Made by a program: the position numbers and the translations under genes
Assembly (NCBI RefSeq): GCF_004087835.1
Contig: NZ_CP035119.1
Span: forward strand, 1,488,001 to 1,552,000
Length of the DNA stretch: 64,000 bases
Direction: 5' to 3'
Source of the DNA: Halorussus pelagicus
GTDB taxonomy: Archaea; Halobacteriota; Halobacteria; Halobacteriales; Haladaptataceae
The notes under the pieces: generated by a model
The model's database searches: none
Told to the model about the DNA's origin: nothing
The model's input: only the letters and a program-made list of their open reading frames with translations
Shown: piece by piece, positions 1 through 8,452 of the stretch
Layout of the letters: every line of letters begins with the position of its first letter
How positions within the stretch are numbered: the first letter of the stretch is position 1

Positions 1-20
1 CAGTTAGTCCGCGCCGGAAG

Positions 21-830
21 TTAACCTCTGCGCTCGGGGGATAGATTCACCGACGACCGGAAGTGGCGATATTCGGGCTTCGAGAGACCCGCCTCGCCGA
101 GTTCGTGACCGTGGGCGTCGGTCCCACCGGTGGGAATCAGGTCGTGTTCGGCGATGGCGCGCTCGACCGGCCGCGGGTCTACCTCCTCGTCGTAGGGGTA
201 GTATCGCTCGACGGCGTCGAGGTCGGCGGTCAGTTCGAGCGCCGCTTCGGGGTCGTCGTAGCGGTACGGGTGCGCGAGACCGACCAGTCCGCAGGCCGCC
301 GAGAGCAGTTCGACGCCGCGCTCGAACGAGGTCACGTCGCGCGCGACGAAGCAGGGTCCGTCGTTGCCGATGAGGTCGTCGAACACGGCGCTCATCTCGT
401 CGTACCCGCTTTCGGGGTGGTCCACGACGGCGCGGGCGACGTGGGGTCGCCCGAGTCCTTCGCGCGGTTCGAGACCGAGTTCGATGCCAAGGTGGTCCTC
501 GACGTTCTGGATAATCTTCCGGCCGCGCTCCTTTCGGTCGGTCTGGATGCGGTCGAGTTCGGCCGTGAGTTCGTCGGTCGGGGAGACGCCGTAGCCCAAC
601 AGGTCCACGCGCTCGCCCGATTCGGGTTCGACGCGCAGTTCGACGCCGTGGACCACCGTCACGCCCTCGAAGGCCGTGACCGGCGTCGGCAGTTCGGGAT
701 GCAGGCGGTCGTGGTCGGTGACGGCCACGACGGAGACGCCCGCCTCGCGGGCGGCCTCGGGCACCTCCGACAGGCGCATCTCGCCGTCGGAGTTGGTCGT
801 GTGGACGTGTAGGTCCGCGAAGACGCTCAT
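21..830 (-). CDS. PHP domain metal-dependent phosphoesterase
   Basis: The 269-residue protein opens with the PHP metal-binding motif DLHVHT (residues 6-11), followed by VTDHD near residues 37-41. Later come AHPYR and a C-terminal GGTDAHG motif, which together form the usual polynuclear metal site. The PHP family includes histidinol phosphatases, polymerase-associated phosphatases and nucleotide phosphoesterases; the substrate here cannot be told. The reading frame is open upstream of this ATG, but that stretch has no family resemblance, and PHP proteins typically begin just before the HxH motif. It is a single gene with no obvious operon partner inside the window; what lies past the window edge is unseen. 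Confidence 0.88.
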   Translation of the reverse strand: MSVFADLHVHTTNSDGEMRLSEVPEAAREAGVSVVAVTDHDRLHPELPTPVTAFEGVTVVHGVELRVEPESGERVDLLGYGVSPTDELTAELDRIQTDRKERGRKIIQNVEDHLGIELGLEPREGLGRPHVARAVVDHPESGYDEMSAVFDDLIGNDGPCFVARDVTSFERGVELLSAACGLVGLAHPYRYDDPEAALELTADLDAVERYYPYDEEVDPRPVERAIAEHDLIPTGGTDAHGHELGEAGLSKPEYRHFRSSVNLSPERRG

Positions 831-979
831 ACCCGCAGAAGGGGTGGCCACCCCGAAAACGCTTCGCTCCGCTCTCACAGTTCGTCTCTGTGGCATCTAT
901 TCTCAACCTTATATTCCTTAAATTCCTCAATGTCCTACCGCAGGAAGGTTTATCATTATCTTTGATGTAGGTGTGATCG

Positions 980-1264
980 ATGACACTGCAACAGGCGACC
1001 GAACTGCTCCGCGACCACGAGTACCCCGCGACGACCGACCAACTCACCGACTCCTACGGCGACTTCGAACTCGATCTCCCGAACGGGAGCGAGACGCTGG
1101 GCGACGTGTTCGGCCGCGTCGAGTCCGAAACGTTCGGCACCCCAGGCGAGGCCGAGGAGACCCTCTACTCGGCGGTCAGCGGCAAGGCAATCGGTCGGAA
1201 GGGGTACAGCGACCGTGACCCGACGACGCTCGGGACGACGGGTCCGGCCCAAGTTTCGTTCTAA
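980..1264 (+). CDS. DUF5789-like small conserved haloarchaeal protein
   Basis: This 94-residue acidic protein begins MTLQQATELL and contains RDHEYPATTDQL, a pattern I associate with the haloarchaeal DUF5789 family. It has no signal peptide, membrane segment or catalytic motif. The segment around residues 12-50 (yPATtdqL followed by GSETLGDVFGR) resembles the small folded domains related to DUF2795, which are sometimes proposed to bind nucleic acid. Function is unknown. The gene stands alone and reads towards a dispersed repeat element. The family name is from memory. Confidence 0.72.
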   Translation: MTLQQATELLRDHEYPATTDQLTDSYGDFELDLPNGSETLGDVFGRVESETFGTPGEAEETLYSAVSGKAIGRKGYSDRDPTTLGTTGPAQVSF

Positions 1265-1270
1265 ACAACC

Positions 1271-1441
1271 TTTTGCTGCACTCGGTCGCGTCTGAGCCGC
1301 AGGCTCAGACGCTCCCTCGCTGGCAAAACGTTGATGAAAAACACGGCGTCACCCCCTCAGCCGCGCCTCGCTTCGCTCGGCGAGGCTTCGAGGCTTTCCT
1401 TGGTCCGCTCGCTCACGTTCGTTCGCTCGCGGTAGAATTGC
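1271..1441 (+). repeat. Dispersed structured intergenic repeat, copy A
   Basis: This intergenic segment shares ordered blocks with the reverse strand of 60332-60515: ttttgctgcactcggtcgc, gctccctcgctggcaaaa, a block containing cacggcgtcaccccctc, and ttccttggtccgctcgctc. Between the blocks lie hairpins. Stem one pairs 1290-1298 with 1302-1310 (loop gca), and stem two pairs 1365-1371 with 1380-1386. The stem sequences differ from copy B but still pair. It lies between two convergent genes. No transposase-like reading frame is present. It could be a non-autonomous element, a transcription-termination or RNA element, or a DNA-structure repeat. Confidence 0.72.
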
Positions 1442-1501
1442 TGGTCGATTTCCGCACAGCGACCGCACGGCGACCGAGTCCACCCCGTAATTTCCGATTT
1501 C

Positions 1502-2521
1502 CTACACCCACTTCACGGCACCGCCGAGGTCCAGCGGGACCGACCCCTTGCTGTAGGCCTCGACCTTGCCGGAGGGTCGCGCCCGGAAGACCACCGCGGG
1601 GCGATGGCGCACCGCGGGTTGCTCGCCGCGGACCGCGTTCCACTCGTCGTCGCGGAACCCCGAGCAGTCCACGAACAGCACCGCGCCGCCGCCGTGCTTT
1701 TCGAGTTGGCCCGAGGTCTTCGTCTCGGCCGTCTCGCGCACCGCGGCAATCGGCGTGTCGGCGTGGCGGCGCGTCGGCGGTCGTGGTCGCGTCACTTCGA
1801 CCAATGGCGATTCGTGACCGTTACCGGGCGACTCCGCCCGGAAGTCCAACGAGTGGCCTGTCGTCACCTCGATTTCGGGCGTCACGTCGTACCCGGCGTC
1901 GGTCAGCACCTTCGCCGCGGTAAACTCGCTCATCGCGGAGGCCATCCGCACCGGGTCTACCTGCGGACTGGTGCCGAGTTTCGACGCCATCTCGTAGCGA
2001 TGCTCGTCGAGCGCACCCGTGTTCAAGAACTCCTCGTAGAACGCCAGCGCGTCGTCGTAGGTCGCGTCCGGGAACCCCATCGCGTGGTCCTGGAAGAACG
2101 TCCGCGAGGAGTGTCGGCCGTCCTTCGAGAACAGCACCGGGAGGAAGAACCACGAGAGGTGTTCGTAGTCGGCCAGCCACGGGGCTTCGGTCTGGAGGTC
2201 GCCCAGCAGTTCGCGCTGTGCCCAACGAGCGACGGTGTAGGGAATCTCCTCGAACGTGTACTTCTCGGTGCGCCAGAGCGTAGAGGGCGTCTCGGTGTTG
2301 CCCAACCAGTAGGCGACGCTCTCGTCGTCGTTCCAGCAGAACAGCGCGAGGTCGCCGTTTCCCATCTCGATGCGTCGGGTTTCGTACCCCGACGGCCCGG
2401 CGTAGTGGGGCGTCAGTAGTTCGGCACCGAACTTCTCGTCTAACGGGTCGTAGAGGTCTCGTTCGACCTTCTCTTCGGTCCACCGCTCCGTAGAGCGGCG
2501 AAAGCGGAGCGGACTTGCCAC
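1502..2521 (-). CDS. DUF5784 family protein (haloarchaeal, function unknown)
   Basis: A 339-residue soluble acidic protein with a GTG start giving MASPLRFRRS, which fits the N-terminus I recall for DUF5784. It has no membrane segment or recognised catalytic motif. The C-terminal half (from about residue 195) alternates strands and helices and includes LVEVTRPRPP and VLFVDCSGF, loosely reminiscent of restriction-endonuclease-like folds. That resemblance is an inference only. The gene is convergent with the DUF5789-like gene, separated from it by the dispersed repeat. Function is unknown. Confidence 0.75.
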   Translation of the reverse strand: MASPLRFRRSTERWTEEKVERDLYDPLDEKFGAELLTPHYAGPSGYETRRIEMGNGDLALFCWNDDESVAYWLGNTETPSTLWRTEKYTFEEIPYTVARWAQRELLGDLQTEAPWLADYEHLSWFFLPVLFSKDGRHSSRTFFQDHAMGFPDATYDDALAFYEEFLNTGALDEHRYEMASKLGTSPQVDPVRMASAMSEFTAAKVLTDAGYDVTPEIEVTTGHSLDFRAESPGNGHESPLVEVTRPRPPTRRHADTPIAAVRETAETKTSGQLEKHGGGAVLFVDCSGFRDDEWNAVRGEQPAVRHRPAVVFRARPSGKVEAYSKGSVPLDLGGAVKWV

Positions 2522-2722
2522 GAGCGGTTCTAGCCCCGCGAGGGGTTTACCTTTTGTGTCGCGCCCCGCCTTTCGCGGTCGAATTGCCGGATGAACTCGC
2601 GTTGAACTCGGGCAGGGCCGTCGCGCTGCGAGGTGGAATTTCGACCCGCTTTCGAGGCATGAAAAAAGTGAATACCCGTTACATTCATTACGGATCGAAT
2701 CCTACCCATGAGTGTGGTTGTC

Positions 2723-2899
2723 ATGTCAATGGGTGCCTATGACGAAGCCGAACACGAACGCCGTGAACGCAAGAACAACACGGTTGACGTTAGCGAAGAC
2801 GACGACAGAACGACCTATCACGGCTCCGTAGAGTACGATTCGGGCGATTCCGCGGAAGCGCTCCTCGACAAGTTCGAGGAGATAAAGTCGGCTAAATAG
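2723..2899 (+). CDS. DUF5786 family small protein, copy 1
   Basis: The 58-residue product starts MSMGAYDEAEHERRE and ends with SGDSAEALLDKFEEIK, both typical of the haloarchaeal DUF5786 family. I chose the ATG at 2723 over the upstream ATG at 2708 because MSMGAYDE matches the family start. The highly charged sequence has an N-terminal disordered half and a C-terminal amphipathic helix. A paralogue lies at 9047-9238 and shares the xSxxxLLDxxxxIK end. Function is unknown. Confidence 0.8.
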   Translation: MSMGAYDEAEHERRERKNNTVDVSEDDDRTTYHGSVEYDSGDSAEALLDKFEEIKSAK

Positions 2900-2973
2900 C
2901 GTCTCCTGCTTCTACTGGGTGTTCGCGCCGCGTAGCCGCAAGTGTGGCGCTCGTTGTCTTCCGACTCCGACAC

Positions 2974-3831
2974 CTACCATCCCGGCGTTTCGGGAGCGCC
3001 GCGCGCGACCTCGACCTCCTCGGCAGACTCGGGTTCGTCGGCCGGAGCGCCCTCCTCTCTGGCGCGCGCTTCCCAGTCGGCGATTGCCCGCCCGGCCCAC
3101 GAGTCGGCCTCGCGCGCCCTCGGGAGCGCGCGCTCAAACTTCTCGCGGTTCACCGTCGTCGTACCCGGCGCGGAGGCGACGGCGGCCGCGACGAACAGCG
3201 CGCGGTCCTCGTCGGTGACTTCGCCCTCTTCCGCGCGGCCGACGACGCCCGACAGTCGCTCGGCGTCGGGGAAGACGAACACCTTCTGGCCGATGGCCTG
3301 CGGGCCGAGCAGGAACCCCGGCAGGTCCTCTGGCGGGTCGTCGTCCACTAGTCGAGTCCCGCCGAACGCACTCTCCACGCGCTCGCACTCGGTTTCCTGT
3401 TCGACCGCGAGATTGTGGCCGGGGTAGTCCGCGCACTCCTCGGGGTAGGTGTCCTCGCCGTGAATCCGACACTGGAGGGTCGTCGGGTCGAGGAAGACGC
3501 AGGTCGGGAGCCACGACGGGTCGGTGTCGAACGGTCCCACCGGTTTCGGCGGCTTTCGAAGCCCCAGGAAGAAGGCGGGCTTACCGTCGATGGCCGAGAC
3601 TGACACGCCGTCGATTTCGACGCCCGACTCGTCGCGCCAGAGCCGCGGCGTCAGCGCGTCGGCCAGCCCCGCGTCGAGGAACACGCGAGCGTCGTCGCGG
3701 GTCAGCGGTACGAGGTTGTAGGCGTCGTCCAGCGGCTCGCGCGGTCCCCGCCGCTCGTGGTCGCTCGCGGCGGGCGCAATCGCCCGCCAGTCGATGCAAC
3801 ATCCCGCACAGCCCTCGCAGTTGACCTCCAT
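2974..3831 (-). CDS. YkgJ family cysteine-cluster protein
   Basis: The 285-residue protein begins with a cysteine cluster, C5-x2-C8-x2-C11-C12. Further cysteines follow at about 111, 121 and 133, within the pattern TCVFLD, QCRIHG, ECADYPGH. This is the YkgJ/UPF0153 arrangement, predicted to bind zinc or an iron-sulfur cluster. The last 120 residues are a haloarchaeal extension rich in Ala, Arg and Glu. The biochemical role of the family is not established. The start fits because the cysteine cluster is always N-terminal in this family. Confidence 0.85.
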   Translation of the reverse strand: MEVNCEGCAGCCIDWRAIAPAASDHERRGPREPLDDAYNLVPLTRDDARVFLDAGLADALTPRLWRDESGVEIDGVSVSAIDGKPAFFLGLRKPPKPVGPFDTDPSWLPTCVFLDPTTLQCRIHGEDTYPEECADYPGHNLAVEQETECERVESAFGGTRLVDDDPPEDLPGFLLGPQAIGQKVFVFPDAERLSGVVGRAEEGEVTDEDRALFVAAAVASAPGTTTVNREKFERALPRAREADSWAGRAIADWEARAREEGAPADEPESAEEVEVARGAPETPGW

Positions 3832-4176
3832 CGAATCACCTCGGTCGGTTCCTCACGAAACTATGCGACGAGGTGACATAAGCGATAGGGCAGACTCGTC
3901 GGAATCGCCCGTCCACACAGGTTCGGGGACCGAAGCGACTGGCGGAAAATCGAGGGGCGAGACGCCGGACGGAGAACCGAGAGGCGAGATGCCCGCCGAA
4001 ACGTCGATTCGTGTCTGGATGGTCGAGCGAACGTACGCCCACGACTCCGACGACCGGATTTAGCGCGTCTTTCGGGTGAAGACGTGGTCGCTGGCCCGGA
4101 GGTCGATAGCGAATTCGGGTCAATACGGTTCGGTATCGTCGGCACTGCTTTGTCGCTGGGACCGCTCGGTCCGCTC
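3832..4176. other. 345-base gap with one doubtful small reading frame
   Basis: An ATG at 3863 opens a 66-codon frame ending at 4063. Its last part reads IRVWMVERTYAHDSDD, which looks protein-like and recalls the start of a haloarchaeal small protein. The frame stops immediately afterwards, while the first two thirds are low-complexity Gly/Glu/Arg sequence. It may be a decayed gene, a real short protein or chance. I see no RNA gene or repeat here. Confidence 0.25.
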
Positions 4177-4386
4177 ATGACCACGGAACCCTGCGAAGGA
4201 TGCGGCGAGCAGGTCACGATTGCTGGCGGCATCGCCAACCTCTGGACGCTCGAAAACGACTCGACGGGCGGGATGACGCTGGAGTTCGACGCCGACGGGA
4301 GCGAACACTTCCTCTGTTTCGACTGCATCGACGGGCTTCCGGACGACCCGAGGGCTGAGGACGTGGCGTCGCTCGGCGAGTCTTAG
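4177..4386 (+). CDS. Small zinc-binding-like protein (haloarchaeal)
   Basis: The 69-residue protein contains CEGCGEQV near the N-terminus and FLCFDCIDGLPDD near the C-terminus. These two CxxC pairs most simply form one zinc site. The ATG at 4177 places the first pair six residues in; the upstream extension of the frame has no such features and was rejected. A DUF7561-type assignment comes to mind but is from memory. It lies about 90 bases upstream of the helicase gene and on the same strand. Function is unknown. Confidence 0.7.
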   Translation: MTTEPCEGCGEQVTIAGGIANLWTLENDSTGGMTLEFDADGSEHFLCFDCIDGLPDDPRAEDVASLGES

Positions 4387-4477
4387 CGGCGACTCCGACT
4401 CGTTTCTCGACGCCGTTGTCTACTCGAACCGCCGGGACCAACAGACTTTATTCCCGATACCGCCGTGACTTCGAACA

Positions 4478-6355
4478 GTGAACGCCGACCGGATAATCGA
4501 GGAGTTCCCCGCGCCCTCCTATCGGGGCAACCAGCGCTCGGCCCTCTCGGACATCGCGGACGCCTTCGACGACGGCAACGACGTGGTGCTGGTGCGCGCG
4601 CCGACCGGGAGCGGCAAGTCCCTGCTGGCGCGGGCCATCGCGGGGTGTGCGCGCCGCCCGGACGACGCCGCCCCGAGCGACGCGACGGGGGCCTACTACA
4701 CCACGCCGCAGGTCTCTCAACTGGACGACGTGGCCGAGGACGACCTGTTGGACGATTTGAAGATAATCCGGGGCAAGCGAAACTATTCGTGCATCCTGCC
4801 GGGCGAGACCGACACCCCGGTCGATAGGGCACCCTGCGCCCGCGAGAAGGGGTACGACTGCTCGGTCAAACACCGCTGTCCATACTTTTCGGACCGCGCG
4901 ATTGCGAGCAACCGCGAAATCGCGGCGATGACGCTGGCGTACTTCATGCGCACCGCGGGGTCGGAGGTGTTCCGCAAGCGCGACTGCGTGGTGATAGACG
5001 AGGCCCACGGTCTCGCGGAGTGGGCCGAGATGTACGCGGCCATCGACTTGAATCCCCGGACGGTGCCAATCTGGGACGACCTGAAAGTGCCCGAGATGAC
5101 CGACGTGGACCGCGCCGTCGAGTACGCCGACCGACTCCAGAATCGGTGTCGCAGGGAGAAAGATGAACTCGTCGCCCAGCAGGAGCTGGACCCCCACGAG
5201 GCCGCCGAGCGCGACCGACTGCAGGAACTCATCGGCGAGTTGGACTGGTTCGTGGAAGACTATCGGAACTCCGACAGCGCGACGACGTGGGTCGTCGATC
5301 AACCCGACGGCGGGGGAAGCGGCGTCACCATCAAGCCGATGAACCCCGAGCGCTACCTCAGCCACACCGTCTGGGAGCGGGGCAACAAGTTCGCGCTCCT
5401 CTCGGCGACCATCCTGAACAAGCAGGCGTTCTGTCGGCAGGTCGGTCTCGACCCCGAGAACGTCGCGCTGGTGGACGTGGGCCACACGTTCCCGGTCGAG
5501 AACCGGCCGCTCTACGACGTGACGCAGGGGAAGATGACCTACGAACACCGCGAGGACACCCTGCCGGACATCGCGCGCACCGTGGTCCGGGTGATGCAGG
5601 CCCACCGCGGCGAGAAGGGCATCGTCCACGCCCACTCCTACGCGATTCAGGAGCGCCTCGCGGACCGCCTCGCCGAGTTCGGCGTCGGCGACCGAATCCG
5701 AACCCACGACAAGGACGACCGCGACGCGCAACTCGACTCGTGGAAGGCCACCGACGGTGAGGAGGTGTTCCTCTCGGTCAAGATGGAGGAGGCCCTCGAC
5801 CTGAAAGACGACCTCGCGCGCTGGCAGGTCGTCTGCAAGGCCCCGTTTCTCAACACCCGCGACTCCCGCGTCGCCCACCGACTCCAAGAAGGCCAGTGGG
5901 CGTGGTACTATCGGACCGCGCTCCGGACCGTGATTCAGGCCTGCGGCCGGGTGGTCCGGTCGCCCGACGACTACGGCGCGACCTACCTCGCGGATTCGAG
6001 TCTCCTCCAAGTCTTCGACCGCGCCGAGACCGACACGCCCGACTGGTTCCGCGAGCAGATAGACCGCATGAGCCGCCCGGACTTCCCGGAGTTCGACCCC
6101 CAGCGCGCCAGTCAGTCGGCGGACGGGGCGGGCGCGAGCGGACGCCGCAACCGCACTCGCTCGCGCTCCAGCGGTCTCTCGGGGTCGGCGTCCGGCGGTC
6201 GCTCCTCCGGAAGCACGTCGGCCAGCGGGCAGTCGTCGGGCGGCCAATCGACCGGGGGACAGTCCTCGGGGAGCGCTTCGAGTGGAACGTCGTCGGACAA
6301 CTCTTCGACCGGCCGGAAAAGTCCGATGGCGGACGTGTGGGACGACAGCGTGTAG
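4478..6355 (+). CDS. XPD/Rad3-like superfamily 2 DNA helicase
   Basis: A 625-residue ATP-dependent helicase with Walker A APTGSGKS at residues 41-48 and DEAH at 174-177. Cysteines at 105, 120, 128 and 134 match the four-cysteine iron-sulfur domain of XPD/DinG helicases. The C-terminal helicase half carries QACGRVVRSPDDYG (motif VI). After about residue 540 the chain becomes a Ser/Gly-rich low-complexity tail containing repeated SSGGQS units, ending with a short conserved-looking MADVWDDSV. The likely activity is 5'-3' unwinding in repair. The start is GTG, directly before the conserved N-terminus. The Ser/Gly tail is unusual for XPD and may be a species-specific linker. Confidence 0.92.
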   Translation: MNADRIIEEFPAPSYRGNQRSALSDIADAFDDGNDVVLVRAPTGSGKSLLARAIAGCARRPDDAAPSDATGAYYTTPQVSQLDDVAEDDLLDDLKIIRGKRNYSCILPGETDTPVDRAPCAREKGYDCSVKHRCPYFSDRAIASNREIAAMTLAYFMRTAGSEVFRKRDCVVIDEAHGLAEWAEMYAAIDLNPRTVPIWDDLKVPEMTDVDRAVEYADRLQNRCRREKDELVAQQELDPHEAAERDRLQELIGELDWFVEDYRNSDSATTWVVDQPDGGGSGVTIKPMNPERYLSHTVWERGNKFALLSATILNKQAFCRQVGLDPENVALVDVGHTFPVENRPLYDVTQGKMTYEHREDTLPDIARTVVRVMQAHRGEKGIVHAHSYAIQERLADRLAEFGVGDRIRTHDKDDRDAQLDSWKATDGEEVFLSVKMEEALDLKDDLARWQVVCKAPFLNTRDSRVAHRLQEGQWAWYYRTALRTVIQACGRVVRSPDDYGATYLADSSLLQVFDRAETDTPDWFREQIDRMSRPDFPEFDPQRASQSADGAGASGRRNRTRSRSSGLSGSASGGRSSGSTSASGQSSGGQSTGGQSSGSASSGTSSDNSSTGRKSPMADVWDDSV

Positions 6356-6420
6356 GTCTCCGGGCGAGTGCGACGGGCGAGTAGGTTTATCGAAATTCGC
6401 GGTGAACTCCTACTCGGACC

Positions 6421-7389
6421 ATGGGGGATTTCCAGAACGAATCTGACGCGGAGCGAGCGGAATCGCTATCGACCGACCGGCGCGGCATCCTGCGGGCGCT
6501 TGGCGGTGTAGGTGCGCTCGCGGCGTTCGCTGGCGGTGTTGCGGCACGCGAGCGCGCGGCGTCCGTCGCGGACGCGACGGACGCGCGCAGTCCCGCGGCG
6601 GCCCGCGAACGGGCGCGACAGAGCGGCGACATCGACCCGGTGTGGGGCTTTCCGGCGCTGTCCGACGAAACCGAACCGCCGACTAGCGTCGCTCACGAGG
6701 TGGAACTCCAAATTCGGCCGAGGGACGCGCCGACGCCGGAGTTCGTCTTCGAACCGACCGGTCTCTCCGTCGAACCGGGCGACACGGTGCGGTTTAGCTA
6801 CGAGTCGCCTCACCACACCGTGACGGCCTACCACCCCGCGTTCGGCTACCTTCAGCGCGTGCCCGACGAGGTGCCGCCGTTCTCGGCCCCGGCGCTCCCG
6901 CAGGGTGGCTACTGGCTCTACACGTTCGAGCGGTCGGGCGTCTACGACCTCCACTGCGCGCCCCACGAGATATTCGGCCACGCGATGCGCCTGGTCGTCG
7001 GGTCCACGAGCGGACCGGGGGCCGAACCGCTCCCGGACCTCTGCGCCCAACAGGGAACCGCGGCCGAGACGCAGACAACGATGCCCGGCACCGCAATGCC
7101 CGGCACCGCGACGGCCGAAGCCACGACGACGGCCGCTGGCGGAGGCGATTCGCAGGGAGACGAAGACGGAGCGGAGAGCGGCGAGACGGAGAGTTCCACG
7201 GCAGAAGGGAGCGAACAGGAAGGTGGCGAGGAAGAACTTTCCCCGCCGCGAGTCGGGGCCTACACCGTCCTGTCGGACTCGGCGCTTGACCCCGACGCCA
7301 TCGTGGAGGAAGGGCGGGTGTCGTGGGACGACCTTGACCCCGAGAGCAAGCAGCTATTCGTCCAGATTCGGGGGTTCCCGCCCTGTTGA
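6421..7389 (+). CDS. Exported cupredoxin (blue-copper) domain protein
   Basis: The 322-residue protein has a Tat-like signal, with Arg-Arg at residues 20-21 followed by GILRALGGV and a hydrophobic stretch. A single plastocyanin-like domain spans about 88-195. Candidate copper ligands are His131/His132, Cys179, His182 and Met189 in DLHCAPHEIFGHAM. A Thr/Glu-rich linker of about 70 residues (around 205-275) follows, then a short C-terminal domain ending RGFPPC. It is probably a surface electron carrier like halocyanins, although it lacks a lipobox. Its redox partner cannot be told from neighbours. Confidence 0.85.
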   Translation: MGDFQNESDAERAESLSTDRRGILRALGGVGALAAFAGGVAARERAASVADATDARSPAAARERARQSGDIDPVWGFPALSDETEPPTSVAHEVELQIRPRDAPTPEFVFEPTGLSVEPGDTVRFSYESPHHTVTAYHPAFGYLQRVPDEVPPFSAPALPQGGYWLYTFERSGVYDLHCAPHEIFGHAMRLVVGSTSGPGAEPLPDLCAQQGTAAETQTTMPGTAMPGTATAEATTTAAGGGDSQGDEDGAESGETESSTAEGSEQEGGEEELSPPRVGAYTVLSDSALDPDAIVEEGRVSWDDLDPESKQLFVQIRGFPPC

Positions 7390-7431
7390 CCTGCGGGGGT
7401 CACGTCCGGTGGCCTTCGCGCCGGTCGCCGC

Positions 7432-7524
7432 TCAGATGAGCGTAATCGTGTAGGCGACGCCCGAACCGAGCATCAACAGCACGAAGAACAGCGAGATTAT
7501 CTTCTGTCTCGTATCGGAGTCCAT
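7432..7524 (-). CDS. 30-residue single-pass membrane peptide
   Basis: The frame encodes MDSDTRQKIISLFFVLLMLG and ten more residues, ending TITLI. It has a short charged N-terminus and one strongly hydrophobic segment, which is the layout of a genuine small membrane protein. The hydrophobic composition is unlike antisense shadow frames in this GC-rich genome. It lies just downstream of a zinc-ribbon gene on the same strand. I believe similar short proteins recur in haloarchaea, but that is from memory. Confidence 0.55.
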   Translation of the reverse strand: MDSDTRQKIISLFFVLLMLGSGVAYTITLI

Positions 7525-7577
7525 ACCGGACGGAAGTGACGGACGAAAAATAACGCTTTGGGTCGGCGATTCCGTCG

Positions 7578-7757
7578 TTACTGGCGTCCCTCGACAGTTC
7601 CGAGGACGGTGTCGCAGTGGGGACACAGCACCATCCAGTAGCGTTGCCCCGTCGTGGCGGTCACGGTGACGCCCTCGCGGTCGGCTTTCGGTTCGATGCG
7701 CTTCTGGCGGTAGTTCGGAGCGTCGGCGTCGCGCCCGCAGGACGGACATCTGGGCAT
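7578..7757 (-). CDS. Small two-CxxC zinc-ribbon protein (59 residues)
   Basis: The product starts MPRCPSCGRDAD and ends with MVLCPHCDTVLGTVEGRQ. The two CPxC pairs at residues 4-7 and 45-48 form a classical zinc ribbon. Small CPxCG-type zinc proteins are numerous in haloarchaea and some are regulators. It sits between the 30-residue membrane peptide and the uracil-DNA glycosylase gene, all on the minus strand, so it could be co-transcribed. Specific function is unknown. Confidence 0.8.
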   Translation of the reverse strand: MPRCPSCGRDADAPNYRQKRIEPKADREGVTVTATTGQRYWMVLCPHCDTVLGTVEGRQ

Positions 7758-7803
7758 ACGCGGACATTCGCCAGGCGGTACTTAAGCGTGGGGTTCGCCC
7801 GTG

Positions 7804-8394
7804 TCAGAAGTCGCCGAGTTGCGATTGGCCGCCCGAGTCCTCGCCCGCCATCGCGGCCGCCTTGTCGAGGGCGGCGTCGAGCGTTTCCTCTTGACTTCGG
7901 TCGTAGAGGGTCGCGGCGGGGTGGACACAGACGAGTACGTCCCGGACCCCGCCGCCGAGTTCGGCCGTCCTGACTGACCCGGCTTCCTTCGTGACCGCCA
8001 CGTCGTCGTCCAGCAGGTGTTCGCTCGGAACCTTCCCAAGTGTGATTATCACCTCGGGGTCTATCTGTTCGATTTCGCTTTCGAGGTAGGGCCAGCAGTT
8101 CGCTAGTTCCTCGCTTGTCGGGTCGCGGTTCTCCGGCGGGCGACACCGCACGCAGTTGGTGATGCGCACGTCCTCGCGGGCTAGTCCCCGGTCGCGCAAC
8201 TTGTCGTCGAGAATTGTGCCGCTCCGTCCGACGAAGGGTTCGCCCTGCTGGTCCTCCTGCTCGCCCGGACCCTCACCGACGAATAGCAGGTCGGCGTCGG
8301 CCGGGCCGGTGCCGTTGACGATTTGGCTCCGACTGTCCACGAGTGCGGGACAGCGCGTGCATTCGGTCACTTCGAGACCGTCCATGTCTCCCAT
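7804..8394 (-). CDS. Family 4 uracil-DNA glycosylase
   Basis: This enzyme removes uracil from DNA in base-excision repair. With the ATG at 8394 the protein has 196 residues. It shows motif A GEGPGEQED (about 40-48), GEPFVGRSG (51-59) and a late HPAA motif. Cysteines at 12, 15, 84 or 81, and 100 fit the [4Fe-4S] cluster of family 4 enzymes. An alternative ATG lies nine bases downstream. The next gene upstream on the same strand encodes a DUF99 protein related to endonuclease V-like nucleases, which suggests a deaminated-base repair theme. Confidence 0.92.
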   Translation of the reverse strand: MGDMDGLEVTECTRCPALVDSRSQIVNGTGPADADLLFVGEGPGEQEDQQGEPFVGRSGTILDDKLRDRGLAREDVRITNCVRCRPPENRDPTSEELANCWPYLESEIEQIDPEVIITLGKVPSEHLLDDDVAVTKEAGSVRTAELGGGVRDVLVCVHPAATLYDRSQEETLDAALDKAAAMAGEDSGGQSQLGDF

Positions 8395-8452
8395 GCGTGG
8401 GGCCACGGGGCGGCGGTATTAAGAATCGGCGGCCTGCGGTCGCGGACGCACG

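Noticed and set aside
1271..1441. Dispersed repeat interpreted as an insertion sequence or CRISPR
   Set aside because: There is no transposase frame, target-site duplication or regularly spaced repeat array; the copies are single units.
4448..6247. Long open frame antisense to the helicase gene (599 codons)
   Set aside because: It is a shadow of the GC-rich helicase codons: Arg/Val/Gly-rich, no domain, and the plus strand encodes clear helicase motifs.
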